64,000 bases of DNA from Acidobacteriota bacterium (GCA_019242475.1 JAFAVK010000138.1:19005-83004), one strand, 5' to 3'. Positions 1 through 8,626 are shown, numbered from the stretch's first letter. A program made the numbers and translations. Notes: generated from the letters alone by a model not told the origin.

Positions 1-1
1 C

Positions 2-493
2 TTCACGCTCGGCTCTTCGGCCATCTACATCGCCGAAGATTTCTACCGCGAGTCGCTCGGAGCGGCCCGCGCGTCGGGCGCCCGCGCGCTGCTCTTGACG
101 GGGGAGCCGTGGAATCGCCCCGCCGACCTGCCCGAGTGGGCGGCCGCCTTCGACTACGCGCCCTACGGCGCGCTGCTGCCGCGCGCGCGCGCCATCGTCC
201 ACCAGGGCGGCATCGGCACGACCGCCCAGGGGCTGCGCGCGGGCATCCCTTCGTTAATCGTCCCCTTCAGCCACGACCAGTTCGACAACGGCTCGCGCGT
301 CGCGCGCGTCGGCGCCGGCCGCGTCCTCCCGCGCGCCAAGTACGGCGCGGCGTCGGCGGCGAAAGAATTAAGCGCGCTGCTCTCGGAAGCGAGTTACACT
401 ACGCGCGCCGCGGCAATCGGTGAGCAGATACGCTCGGAGAACGGCGCATCCGCCGCGGCCGACGCGATTGAAGAAATTCTTATACCGACTTGA
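2..493 (+). CDS. GT1-family glycosyltransferase, C-terminal part (gene starts before the window)
   Basis: The reading frame is open from base 2, so the gene is cut by the window edge. What remains is the C-terminal Rossmann half of a GT-B enzyme of the UDP-glycosyltransferase/MGT type. It contains the nucleotide-sugar-binding signature HQGGIGTTAQGLRAGIPSL followed by P-x-x-x-DQFDNG, the stretch that contacts the nucleotide and sugar in GT1 enzymes. Homologues move a sugar onto a lipid, sterol or polyketide; the acceptor cannot be told from this half. The last codons and stop lie in the left arm of an inverted repeat (479-489), so the element discussed at 479-698 touches the coding end. Confidence 0.85.
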   Translation, partial: FTLGSSAIYIAEDFYRESLGAARASGARALLLTGEPWNRPADLPEWAAAFDYAPYGALLPRARAIVHQGGIGTTAQGLRAGIPSLIVPFSHDQFDNGSRVARVGAGRVLPRAKYGAASAAKELSALLSEASYTTRAAAIGEQIRSENGASAAADAIEEILIPT

Positions 494-698
494 GAGATGA
501 GATAAGGCGGCTTAACGCCGGGAGCGCGGGCATCCCTGCCCACCAAAGCGTGCCCAAGCACGCTTAGCCGTCGAGCGCCATGCCTCGACGTTGAGGTGTA
601 CAGTCTGACTGCTTTCGCGCTGACGCGCTCATGGCGGGCAAGGATGCCCGCGCTCCCGGCGGTGGGCGGCTTTGTTTCGATTCGCACGTCGGTATAAG
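479..698. repeat. Nested inverted-repeat element between the glycosyltransferase and coaX
   Basis: Outer arms 479-489 and 688-698 are perfect 11-bp inverted copies (CTTATACCGAC). Inner arms 517-540 and 637-660 match at 23 of 24 positions. Between them sit small hairpins at 546-565 (8-bp stem) and 569-590 (7-bp stem). An 8-bp direct repeat GGCGGCTT lies at 506-513 and 665-672, just outside the inner arms. The layout resembles a MITE or REP-type palindromic unit, or the gene for a structured RNA. The left arm overlaps the upstream stop codon and the right arm reaches the coaX ribosome-binding site. No other copy is visible in this window. Confidence 0.6.
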
Positions 699-710
699 AG
701 GGTAAACTGC

Positions 711-1481
711 ATGCTGCTTGTCGTTGACGTAGGGAACACGAACACTTCGCTGGGCGTGTTCGAGGGGGAGCGGCTGGCGTGGCACTGGCGCCTGACGACG
801 GAGCGCGCGCGGACGGTGGACGAGTACGGCGTGCACGCGCGCAACCTCTTCGCCTTCGCCGGGCTCGACTTCAAGGCCATCAACGCCGTCGCCGTCGCCT
901 CGGTCGTGCCGCAGCTCAACTACACGCTGAAGCGCATGTCGGAGGTCTACTTTCACCTCACGCCGCTCTTCATCGACGACGCGGTGGACACGGGGCTCAC
1001 GATCCTCTACGACCCGCCGTCGGACGTGGGCGCCGACCGCATCTGCGACGCCGTCGCCGCGATGCACAAGTACGGCACGCCCTGCATCGTCGTGGACTTC
1101 GGCACGGCGACCAACTTCGAAGTTATCGAAGACGGGGGGCGGTATTTAGGCGGCGTCATCACGCCCGGCATCTCCATCTCGACCGACGCGCTCTTCGCCC
1201 GCGCCGCGCGCCTGCCGCGCGTCGGCATCGAGCGCCCGCACAAAGCCATCGGCACTTCCACGGTCTCGGCCATCCAGTCCGGGCTTTACTACGGCTACGC
1301 GGGGCTCGTGGACGGCATCCTGCGCCGGATGATTGAAGAGCTGGGCAGACGGCCGCGCGTCGTCGCCACGGGCGGACTCGCGCCTTTGATTGCGACGGCC
1401 TCCGAATTCATCGACGAGGTTGACCAGACGCTCACGCTCGACGGCCTGCGCCTGCTGTACGAGAGGAATCAGCAGGGGTGA
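711..1481 (+). CDS. coaX: Type III pantothenate kinase
   Basis: Phosphorylates pantothenate with ATP, the first step of coenzyme A synthesis, in the cytoplasm. About 256 residues, normal for CoaX. Visible ASKHA-fold motifs in order: DVGNTNT at residues 6-12 (phosphate-binding loop), DVGADRICD near 105, DFGTATNFEV near 130 (catalytic Asp), GGVITPGI near 150, the SAIQSGLYYGY segment near 185 and ATGG near 225. The ATG at 711 was chosen over an upstream in-frame start because AGAGGG at 697-702 is well spaced and the protein then begins MLLVVDVGN as in relatives. The ribosome-binding site abuts the right arm of the repeat element upstream. Confidence 0.95.
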   Translation: MLLVVDVGNTNTSLGVFEGERLAWHWRLTTERARTVDEYGVHARNLFAFAGLDFKAINAVAVASVVPQLNYTLKRMSEVYFHLTPLFIDDAVDTGLTILYDPPSDVGADRICDAVAAMHKYGTPCIVVDFGTATNFEVIEDGGRYLGGVITPGISISTDALFARAARLPRVGIERPHKAIGTSTVSAIQSGLYYGYAGLVDGILRRMIEELGRRPRVVATGGLAPLIATASEFIDEVDQTLTLDGLRLLYERNQQG

Positions 1482-1504
1482 TTTCAAATTTGAAATTTCA
1501 AATC
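1480..1504. repeat. Heptamer-period palindromic repeat after coaX
   Basis: Three consecutive seven-base words, ATTTCAA, ATTTGAA, ATTTCAA (1481-1501), overlap the coaX stop and end just before the next start. The stretch 1481-1496 is a perfect palindrome. One of the family of seven-base-period intergenic palindromes in this window. Confidence 0.6.
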
Positions 1505-1512
1505 TATAACGC

Positions 1513-2277
1513 ATGCCTCCTCAGACCATCGAAGAGATTATTGCGCGGCTCGAACGCATCATCGACGAGGCGCTGCGCGGGCAGAAACGGATCGGCTACT
1601 TCGCGGCGCTCTACGAGCGCGTCACGTCGAACGTGCGGCACGCGCTCGTCGCCGGCGACGTGTTCCAGGACAACCCGCGCATGGAGCGGCTCGACGTAAT
1701 CTTCGCCGGCCGCTTCCTCGCCGCGTGGGACGCCTACAGCGAAGGGCGCGAGCCGACCGCCTCGTGGCGCGTCGCCTTCAAATGGCTCGAAGACCCCGGC
1801 CTGCTCGTCGTGCAGCACCTCATGCTCGGCATGAACGCGCACATCAACCTCGACCTCGGCATCGCCGCCGCGACGGTCGCGCCGACGCCGCAGGAGCTTC
1901 AGTCGCTCAAGCCCGACTTCATAAAAATCAACGAACTCCTCGGCCGCCTCCTCGGCGTCGTCGAGCTTGAGCTGGGGCAAATCTGCCCGCGCTTCAACCG
2001 CGCGCAACGCCTGACCTTCTTCGCGCCGCACCTCGAAGACCAGCTCTTCGGCTTCGGGATGGGCGCGGCGCGCGACCTCGCGTGGCTCTTCGCCGAGCAG
2101 TTGGTCGCCGCCGGGGAAGCGAACCGGGAACACCTCATCGCCAAGCGCGACGCCGAGACGGCCGTCGTCGGCCAGACGCTCTACCCGCTCTACGGCTTCG
2201 CCGCCTACGTCGCCCGCTGGATTCACTCCTCCGAGTGCAGGGAGATCAAGACGAACATTCAGATCATTGCGGAGTGA
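1513..2277 (+). CDS. DUF5995 family protein
   Basis: A 254-residue soluble, mostly helical protein with no signal peptide. The central MLGMNAHINLDLGIA segment and the overall pattern match my memory of the DUF5995 family, which has no established function. The conserved N-A-H-I-N-x-D and nearby acidic and His residues could form a metal site in a helical bundle, but that is inference. It follows coaX by about 30 bases, so the two may be cotranscribed. The coding sequence is strongly GC-biased, like the rest of the chromosome. Confidence 0.7.
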   Translation: MPPQTIEEIIARLERIIDEALRGQKRIGYFAALYERVTSNVRHALVAGDVFQDNPRMERLDVIFAGRFLAAWDAYSEGREPTASWRVAFKWLEDPGLLVVQHLMLGMNAHINLDLGIAAATVAPTPQELQSLKPDFIKINELLGRLLGVVELELGQICPRFNRAQRLTFFAPHLEDQLFGFGMGAARDLAWLFAEQLVAAGEANREHLIAKRDAETAVVGQTLYPLYGFAAYVARWIHSSECREIKTNIQIIAE

Positions 2278-2280
2278 GGG

Positions 2281-2328
2281 CAGTTTTCAGTTTTCAGCAA
2301 GAGGCTTATCCTTACTGAAAACTGAAAG
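2281..2328. repeat. Heptamer-period palindrome downstream of the DUF5995 gene
   Basis: Left arm is CAGTTTT, CAGTTTT, CAG from 2281; right arm 2314-2327 is its reverse complement in the same seven-base phase. About 13 bp can pair around a loop of roughly 17 bases. It starts 3 bases after the stop codon, so it probably acts as a transcription terminator whatever its origin. Confidence 0.65.
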
Positions 2329-2430
2329 CGGTTCCTTGACTATTCCCCGCCGCCTGTTCATTCTTTCCCGGCAGGCCGGGTCTGAGGCAGCTTCCGAAAT
2401 CCTTCTGAAGAACTTTCCGCACGCGAACCG

Positions 2431-3234
2431 ATGACGAACAGGGCGGAGGCGGCGCGCGCCGCCGTCGAGACGGGTGGGCGGGCGCCCCTGAACTACTTCA
2501 ACTACTTCACAGAGATCGAGGACGCCTTCATCCGGCGGCGCGGGCGGCACCTGCTCCTGAGCCCGATGGACTGGGCACTCATGACGACCTGGAAGGAACT
2601 GGGCGTGCCTTTGCACGTCGCGCTGCGCGGCATCGAGAAGTCATTCGACTCCTACGAATCGAAGCCGCGCAAGCGCACCGTCAAGACGCTCTTCTACTGC
2701 GACGAGGAGGTGCGGGCACAGTTCGCCGAGTGGCTCGAATCGCAGACCGGCGCGCACGTCCCCGCGGGCGAGTCGGCGGCGGAGGGCGGCGCGGCCGGGG
2801 CGTCTGACGAAGGGGGCCGCGGGCTCCCTTTCCCGCGCGAGGTCATCGCCGCGCACCTGTCCGAGTGTCGAGACGGGCTGGCGCGCGCGCTGGGGAAGAG
2901 AAGCGGCGCGGGCGAAGATGCCCTGACCGAGGCGCTCGCGCGCGCGGCGGCGCGCCTGGGCGAGTTGGCCGAAGACTTCGAACGCGCGGCGCGGCCGGAC
3001 GCGGAGCTGCTGGAAAGCTCGCTCACGGACTTGGAGTCCTTGATCGACCGCGCGCTGCGCTCGGCGCTGTCGGACGAAGAGGTCGGGGCGGCGCGCGCCG
3101 AGGCCGCGGAGCAGCTGCGCCCCTACAAGGCGCGGATGGAGCGCGCCACCTACGAGCAGACGCTCGACAATCTTCTGGCGAAGTCACTGCGCGAGGCGAA
3201 CGGCGTCCCGCGCCTCAGCCTGTTCTACCTCTAA
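2431..3234 (+). CDS. Conserved hypothetical protein
   Basis: 267 residues, no signal peptide or membrane segment. The N-terminal third (residues 20-90) is aromatic-rich (LNYFNYFTEIEDAF, then SPMDWALMTTWKELGVPLHV) and looks like a compact helical domain with a basic KPRKRTVKT loop. The middle is a low-complexity Ala/Gly/Glu linker, and the C-terminal half is a long amphipathic Ala/Glu/Arg helix region, possibly coiled coil. I do not recognise the family. Codon use is typical of the chromosome, which supports a real gene. It is followed at 36 bases by the membrane protein at 3270, so they may form a pair. Confidence 0.7.
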   Translation: MTNRAEAARAAVETGGRAPLNYFNYFTEIEDAFIRRRGRHLLLSPMDWALMTTWKELGVPLHVALRGIEKSFDSYESKPRKRTVKTLFYCDEEVRAQFAEWLESQTGAHVPAGESAAEGGAAGASDEGGRGLPFPREVIAAHLSECRDGLARALGKRSGAGEDALTEALARAAARLGELAEDFERAARPDAELLESSLTDLESLIDRALRSALSDEEVGAARAEAAEQLRPYKARMERATYEQTLDNLLAKSLREANGVPRLSLFYL

Positions 3235-3269
3235 ACCAAAATTCCCCCGGGGGGTGAAGGAGCATCCGG

Positions 3270-3677
3270 ATGGCGAAAGTTCAAATCAAGCGCGTGGGCG
3301 TCTTCTCCTGCGCCAAGATGTATTCGATCACGCTGGCCGCCGTGGGCCTGATCTTCGGCGTCATCTACGGCCTGATCTTCATAGTGCTCGGCGGCGCGAT
3401 GATGGCCGGCGGCGGGCGCGACTCGGGCATGGCCGGCGGGAGCACCCTCGCCATCGGGCTCGTGATGATGGTCGCCATCCCGATCTTCTACGGCGTCATC
3501 GGCTTCATCGGCGGCATCATCGGCGGCCTCGTCTACAACGTCGCGGCCGGGGTCGTCGGCGGGCTCGAACTCGAACTCGAAAACATGGACGGCGGCGCCG
3601 GCTTCGCCCCGCCCGCGCCGAACTGGGGCGACCAGCCGCCCTACACGCCGGGGCAGCAGCAACAGTATCCGTACTGA
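3270..3677 (+). CDS. Small membrane protein, DUF3566-like
   Basis: 135 residues with two strongly hydrophobic segments (about 18-50 and 62-95) rich in Gly, Ile and Val, preceded by KVQIKRVGVFSCAKMYS. That lead-in (basic strand, then helix entry) is typical of DUF3566 transmembrane proteins, whose function is unknown. The C-terminus is a polar tail rich in Pro and Gln (QQQQYPY). AAGGAG lies 9 bases before the start codon. It is the last gene before a strong palindrome at 3681-3757, so transcription probably ends there. Confidence 0.65.
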   Translation: MAKVQIKRVGVFSCAKMYSITLAAVGLIFGVIYGLIFIVLGGAMMAGGGRDSGMAGGSTLAIGLVMMVAIPIFYGVIGFIGGIIGGLVYNVAAGVVGGLELELENMDGGAGFAPPAPNWGDQPPYTPGQQQQYPY

Positions 3678-3680
3678 AAG

Positions 3681-3757
3681 CGTGAACCGTGAACCGTAAA
3701 CCGTGACAAGATTAAAGCACGTCTTCTCTTGTCACGGTTCACGGTTCACGGTTCACG
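3681..3757. repeat. Heptamer-period palindrome with 30-bp arms
   Basis: Left arm 3681-3710 contains repeats of GTGAACC with one GTAAACC variant. Right arm 3728-3757 is the reverse complement at 29 of 30 positions. The loop is 17 bases. It lies directly after a stop codon and before the next gene, so a terminator role is plausible, but the tandem seven-base units are not needed for that. Confidence 0.75.
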
Positions 3758-3767
3758 GGTTTTCTAA

Positions 3768-5021
3768 ATGAAGAGTCGTTTTCGTCGGCCGCGGCGCGAG
3801 GCGGACGCAGGGGCGGGCGGGCGCCTGCGCGCGGGGGCGCTGCTCGACGTGAGGGTCGAGCGCATCCTGCCGGGCGGCGTCGGGCTCGCGCACGCAGAGG
3901 GGCTGACCGTCTTCGTCTCCCTGGCCGCGCCGGGCGACCTCGCGCGCGTCCGGGTCGAATCGACCAAAGGGCGCGCGGCCTTCGCCTCCATCGTCGAGGT
4001 GCTCGAACCTTCGCCGGTGCGCGCCGAGCCGCCCTGCCCATACTTCGGGCGCTGCGGCGGCTGCGACTTCCAGCAGTTGACCTACGACGCGCAGCTCGCC
4101 GCCAAGGCCGAGATCATCCGCGACTGCCTGCGCCGCGTGGCGCACGCCGAGCCGCCCGCCGAGATTGAAGTCGTGCCCTCGCCCGAGGTCTGGCGCTACC
4201 GCTCGCGCGCGCGCTGGCAGCACGACGCTCTGCGCCGACACCTCGGCTACTACGAGCGCGGCTCGCACCGCGTCTGCGACGTGGCCGACTGCCCCGTGGC
4301 CGCGCCGCCCGTGGCCGAACGTTTGACACGTCTGCGGGAGCTGTTGGCGGAAGGGGCTCTGCCGCAGGCCGCGGAGTTCGAGGCGGTCGCGGGCGACGAA
4401 GGCGTCGCGCTCGCGCCTTCGGTCGAGCCCGAAGACGGGCGCGAGCAGTTGCGCCGCATCGACGGCGAGACCTACCGCTTCGACGCCGGCTGCTTCTTCC
4501 AGATCAACCACGCGCTGCTCGCGCCGCTCGTCGCGGAGGGGCTGCGCGGCACCGCGGACGGCGGCGAGACCGCGCTCGACCTCTACAGCGGCGTCGGCCT
4601 CTTCACGCTCCCGCTCGCGCGCCGCTTCCGAAGGGTCGTCGCCGTCGAGGGCAACCCCGCCGCGGCCGTCTACGCCCGCCGCAACCTCGCGGGCGCCTCA
4701 CTCACGAACGCGCGCGTCGAGACCTCCGCCGTCGGCGCTTGGCTCGCGCGCCACGCGGACGAACTCGGCCGCGCCGACTTCGTCCTCCTCGACCCGCCCC
4801 GCGCCGGCGCCGAGCCCGAAGCCGTCCGCGGCATCATCGCTCTCAAGCCCGCGCACGTCTCCTACGTCTCCTGCGACCCCGCCACCCTCGCCCGCGACCT
4901 CCGCCTCCTCCTCGACGCCGGCTACCGCCTCGACTCCCTCCGCGCCTTCGACATGTTTCCCCAAACACACCACGTCGAAACGGTCGTCCACCTCCGGGCG
5001 GGCTCCCGAGAACAAAACTAA
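3768..5021 (+). CDS. rlmD: 23S rRNA (uracil-5)-methyltransferase, RlmD/TrmA family
   Basis: SAM-dependent enzyme that methylates C5 of a uridine in RNA; the RlmD/RlmCD branch acts on 23S rRNA. 417 residues. An N-terminal TRAM-type RNA-binding barrel (about 20-80) is followed by iron-sulfur ligands C90, C96 and C99 (C-P-Y-F-G-R-C-G-G-C) plus a later Cys in the CDVADCPV stretch. The SAM-binding motif LDLYSGVGLFTLPLA lies near residue 270, DPPRAG near 343, and SYVSCDP carries catalytic Cys369. All catalytic elements are present. Whether the target is U1939, U747 or both cannot be read from the sequence, so the symbol is the best family guess. Confidence 0.88.
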   Translation: MKSRFRRPRREADAGAGGRLRAGALLDVRVERILPGGVGLAHAEGLTVFVSLAAPGDLARVRVESTKGRAAFASIVEVLEPSPVRAEPPCPYFGRCGGCDFQQLTYDAQLAAKAEIIRDCLRRVAHAEPPAEIEVVPSPEVWRYRSRARWQHDALRRHLGYYERGSHRVCDVADCPVAAPPVAERLTRLRELLAEGALPQAAEFEAVAGDEGVALAPSVEPEDGREQLRRIDGETYRFDAGCFFQINHALLAPLVAEGLRGTADGGETALDLYSGVGLFTLPLARRFRRVVAVEGNPAAAVYARRNLAGASLTNARVETSAVGAWLARHADELGRADFVLLDPPRAGAEPEAVRGIIALKPAHVSYVSCDPATLARDLRLLLDAGYRLDSLRAFDMFPQTHHVETVVHLRAGSREQN

Positions 5022-5043
5022 CCCGTCGGTACACAAAACTTTC

Positions 5044-5071
5044 TTGTCTGGTTCCGCACAGATGTTAGAAT
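5044..5071 (+). promoter_or_regulatory. Putative sigma70-type promoter for the radical SAM gene
   Basis: TTGTCT at 5044-5049 and TAGAAT at 5066-5071, 16 bases apart, with a 5' leader of about 70 bases before the start at 5144. Found by eye only. Confidence 0.35.
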
Positions 5072-5143
5072 CGTGCCGTCTCCCTGCTGGTGATCCCGAC
5101 CCTCGCGTTCAGCCGGAATATTTGTGAGGACAGGTGATCGCGT

Positions 5144-6880
5144 ATGGACTCCCCCCTTTTCGTCCTGACCGCCTCGAACACGGAGGCGAGTGAGTGGCGC
5201 CACAGCATCTGGCAGCAGATGCTCTCGGCCACCATCCCCTATAAGTACAGCAAGACCTTCATCAACCAGGCGGCCCTCCGGAACGAGTCCTGGCCGGACG
5301 GGCGCGCGAAGTACGTCCCGAACGGCTTGCGCATGGTCGAGACGCTGCTGCTGCGCGAGTACGACGAGCGCGAGGTCGTCACCTGTTACGCCGAGAACCT
5401 CGAACGCTTCGTCGGCCCGGAGACGAAGGTCGTCGCCGTCCACGCGCACAACCCGCTCGGCATCTCCTACGCGACGGACGTTTATTCCAAGCTCGCGGGC
5501 GAGAACCTGATGCCTTTGAACGCCGCCGAGTTCATCCGCATCGTCACGCACCCGGTCATCGAGCGGTACAAGCCGAAGGTCGTCGTCGGCGGCCCCGGCG
5601 CGTGGCAGTTGGAGAAGGCGGGGCGCCTCGACGAGTTTCGCATCGACTACCTCATTGACGGCGAGATCGAGCGCGTCTTCGGCGAGCTGTTCCGCCGCAT
5701 CATCGCCGGCGACCCGACCCTCCCGCGCATCGTCAAGCTCCCTAAAGACACGCAGCCCGCGGTCGAGGAGATTCCCGTCGTCCGCCACCGCTCGACCTTC
5801 GGCGTCGTCGAGATCACGCGCGGGTGCGGCCGCGGCTGCCAGTTCTGCTCGCCCGCGACGAAGGTCGGGCGCTCCTTCCCGCTCGCGCACATCCTGGCCT
5901 CCGCGGAGGTCAACGCGCGCGAGGGCGCGACCGAGGTCATGCTCGCCTCCGAGGACATGTTCCTCTATGAGCAGTTCCCGAACTTCACGCCGAACGTCCC
6001 GGCGCTCGTCGAGCTTTTCCGGAGCGTCAAGGCCGTCCCCGGCATCGAGACCGTCCAGACCTCGCACATCACGATGGCGCCGGTCGTGCGCGACCCTTCG
6101 ATCATCGAGAGGCTGACGCCGCACGTCGTCCCCTTCTCGCACGTCACGCACCCCGACTCGACCGACCCCGGGAAGCGGGTCGCCGACCCCATCATCGGCC
6201 TGGAGACCGGGAGCCCGCGCCTCTTCGAGCAGTTCATGAAGGGCAAGGCGTACCCCTACAAGGCACACCAGTGGCGCGACGTGGTCTTGAAGGGGATGGA
6301 GATTCTGAACCGGCACAACTGGTACCCGTTCTGCACCTTCATCATCGGCCTGCCGGGCGAGACCGACAAGGACACGCGGCAGTCGCTCGACCTGCTCTAC
6401 GAGCTGCGCGACGCGAAGGGGATGTTCGTGCCGACGTGGTTCGTGCCCTTGGAGAACACGCGCATGGGCCGGCGCGACGGCGCGAAGCTCATCGAGATGA
6501 CCGACCTCCAGTGGGAGTTCTTCTTCACCTGCTGGAAGTACAACGTCGAGTGCTGGCACAGCGGCAACATGAAGTTCCGCTCGCGCTACAAGTTCGCGGC
6601 GGGCGTCCCGCTCTACTACTCGATGCTCGGCCGGAGGCTCTTCGGGACGGGCATCAAGTACCCGCTCTTCCGCTTCGCCGGCGCCCCCGAAAGCCTCCTG
6701 CGCAGGCGCCTCTACCTCGACTTCACCGGCCGCCGGCGCGACCCCAAAGGGATGAAGCCCTTCGGCGGCGAGATCGTCCCCGGCTTCGAGACCGTCCGCG
6801 GCCTCGACATGATCGACGCCGCCCCCGTCCGCCTGACCCGTAAGGCGGAGCCCGAACAGCCCACGGCCTGCGGCGACTAG
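5144..6880 (+). CDS. Radical SAM protein with N-terminal B12-binding-like domain
   Basis: 578 residues. The first 180 or so have the shape of a cobalamin-binding Rossmann domain (VVVGGPGAW, then DYLIDGEIERVFGELFRRI), but the usual D-x-H-x-x-G cobalamin-ligand motif is not visible. The radical SAM cluster motif is intact: C228-x3-C232-x2-C235, preceded by VEITRG. GLETGSPRLFEQ and IIGLPGETDKDT are further core strands of the radical SAM barrel. The C-terminal 130 residues contain a W/F-rich helical region. The reaction is unknown. Relatives are generic B12-binding-domain radical SAM proteins annotated without function. It stands alone, with a putative promoter about 70 bases upstream. Confidence 0.85.
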   Translation: MDSPLFVLTASNTEASEWRHSIWQQMLSATIPYKYSKTFINQAALRNESWPDGRAKYVPNGLRMVETLLLREYDEREVVTCYAENLERFVGPETKVVAVHAHNPLGISYATDVYSKLAGENLMPLNAAEFIRIVTHPVIERYKPKVVVGGPGAWQLEKAGRLDEFRIDYLIDGEIERVFGELFRRIIAGDPTLPRIVKLPKDTQPAVEEIPVVRHRSTFGVVEITRGCGRGCQFCSPATKVGRSFPLAHILASAEVNAREGATEVMLASEDMFLYEQFPNFTPNVPALVELFRSVKAVPGIETVQTSHITMAPVVRDPSIIERLTPHVVPFSHVTHPDSTDPGKRVADPIIGLETGSPRLFEQFMKGKAYPYKAHQWRDVVLKGMEILNRHNWYPFCTFIIGLPGETDKDTRQSLDLLYELRDAKGMFVPTWFVPLENTRMGRRDGAKLIEMTDLQWEFFFTCWKYNVECWHSGNMKFRSRYKFAAGVPLYYSMLGRRLFGTGIKYPLFRFAGAPESLLRRRLYLDFTGRRRDPKGMKPFGGEIVPGFETVRGLDMIDAAPVRLTRKAEPEQPTACGD

Positions 6881-6925
6881 CGCCCCAGCCCGCGCCTCAG
6901 TCCCGGAGACGAGTCTGGACGTTAA

Positions 6926-8626
6926 TTACGGCCTTACTATCAGCACGGAATTCACGTTACCGTCGCGATCAGTCTCCTTCTGAGAGTTGTCCGGGTCGGT
7001 CATCCACTCCCCGTCTACAATAAATTTGTATGTGTACCGGCCGGGCGCCAGATTGATTCGACACACCCACTCGCCGTTTATGTCAGCGAATGTCAGTTGC
7101 TCCTGCTGCCACCTGTTGAACGACCCCACAAGTTGAACTACGGAAGCCTTTCGATATCCCACGAGCTTGAACGCCGTATTACCCGCGACGCTCGGCGTCG
7201 GCCATATCGCCTCGGTATCCCACAGCCGGACGGTGTTGTCGTAGCTGCCGGAGGCGAGAATCTTGCCGCCCGAAGAGAAGGCGACGGACGTGACGTAGGC
7301 ATCGCATCTTCCTAAGATGTACACCCGCCCCGAAGCGACGTTCCAGAGACGAACCACATTGTCTCTACTTCCCGAGGCCACCCACTTACCATCGGGAGAG
7401 AAGACAACGCTGTCCACCGACTCGTCACATTCTCCCAGGACGCGCATCCGTCTGGTCTTGACGTCCCAGATGCGGATGGGTTTTTCGTCCCCCGCCGAGG
7501 CCACCGAATTACCGTCCGGCGAGAAGGCAACCGACCAGATGCTCCCGCCGCCCTGACCCAACTCCTGAACCTTCCCGGTTCGAACGTCCCAGATGCTAAC
7601 CTTTTTATCGTACCCTCCCGAGGCAATGCTTTTGCCGTCGGGTGAGAACATCGCGCTATGAACTCTATTATTTGAGAATTTATCTTCGAATATACGAACC
7701 TGATCTGTTTGAACGTCCCAGACGCGAAACTTGAACTCGCGGCTTGCCACAACCAGATGTCTCCCGTCCGGCGAGAAGTCCACCGAGGTCGCCTGATGTC
7801 CGACCGTCCCCAGGATGCGCATCTCGGATGTCGCGATATCCCAAAGTCGCACCGTATTGTCGTAGCTTGCTGACGCGACAGTCTTCCCATTCGGCGAGAA
7901 GGCAACGCCCGAGACCTTACCGTCACACCGCCCGAGAAGCTGCATCTGTTTCGTTCTGATGTCCCACGTACAGACGGCGCCTCTCTCGGCGTAACCGCCG
8001 CCGCCGGAAGCGAGCATAAACCCATGCGGGGCGAAGGCGACCCTGCTTGTCCCATGAAGACACGTTCCGAGGATTCCGTACTCAACCCCTTTTACGGGGT
8101 CGAGGGGCGCGCTCTTACCCAGCGGCCCTCGCCGGCGGACATCGTCGGGCCTCGGGCGGGCTTCGTCGCGCCGTGCCAGCCCCTGCTCCGGGTGTAGATT
8201 GAGCGCAGCGGCGCGCGCCCTTAACGCCTCAGTCAATTTTTGGTAGCCCTTTTCCGCGAATAAGTTTACCCAATGCCAACGTCGCAGACGTTCGGGTACA
8301 TCGCACTCTTCCAGCTTGAGGGGAACAATGAATATCGCGCTTTCCGGCTGCTCGTCGGCAACATCCAAGGCATATCTGATCTCCTTCTGGACGTAACCGC
8401 TCTTATTAATCGATGCTCGTGAGAGGCAGACTATTACCGCGTCGCTGTTACGCACCGCTCTCGAAATTTCCTGTGCCCAATCCTGTCCCGGCAGGAGATT
8501 CTCTTCGTCGAGCCAGGGCAGTACGTTATCACTGCGCAGTTTTCGGTAAAGAGTGCGGACGGCCGGTTTATCTCCGGAGGCGTGGCACAGAAACACGCGA
8601 AGTAGACGTGGGTTATCGCTATCCAT
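6926..8626 (-). CDS. TIR domain - seven WD40 blades - glycogen-binding (CBM48/AMPK-like) fusion protein
   Basis: 566 residues, apparently cytoplasmic. Residues 7-135 form a bacterial TIR domain: RVFLCHASGDK (strand A), W-L-D-E-E (BB loop region), AVIVCLSRASINKSGYVQKEI, with E82 at the position of the catalytic glutamate of TIR NAD-cleaving enzymes. After a polar linker (about 145-180), seven WD40 repeats can be counted (VAFSPDGK..., ...VRLWDV), enough for one closed propeller. Residues about 490-566 form an E-set carbohydrate-binding domain of the AMPK/CBM48 type (VGSFNRWQQ, then PGRYTYKFIVDGEW). TIR-WD40 fusions are known among bacterial conflict and defence proteins; the C-terminal glycan-binding module is unusual. 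GC is visibly lower than in both neighbours, suggesting transfer. Confidence 0.9.
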   Translation of the reverse strand: MDSDNPRLLRVFLCHASGDKPAVRTLYRKLRSDNVLPWLDEENLLPGQDWAQEISRAVRNSDAVIVCLSRASINKSGYVQKEIRYALDVADEQPESAIFIVPLKLEECDVPERLRRWHWVNLFAEKGYQKLTEALRARAAALNLHPEQGLARRDEARPRPDDVRRRGPLGKSAPLDPVKGVEYGILGTCLHGTSRVAFAPHGFMLASGGGGYAERGAVCTWDIRTKQMQLLGRCDGKVSGVAFSPNGKTVASASYDNTVRLWDIATSEMRILGTVGHQATSVDFSPDGRHLVVASREFKFRVWDVQTDQVRIFEDKFSNNRVHSAMFSPDGKSIASGGYDKKVSIWDVRTGKVQELGQGGGSIWSVAFSPDGNSVASAGDEKPIRIWDVKTRRMRVLGECDESVDSVVFSPDGKWVASGSRDNVVRLWNVASGRVYILGRCDAYVTSVAFSSGGKILASGSYDNTVRLWDTEAIWPTPSVAGNTAFKLVGYRKASVVQLVGSFNRWQQEQLTFADINGEWVCRINLAPGRYTYKFIVDGEWMTDPDNSQKETDRDGNVNSVLIVRP

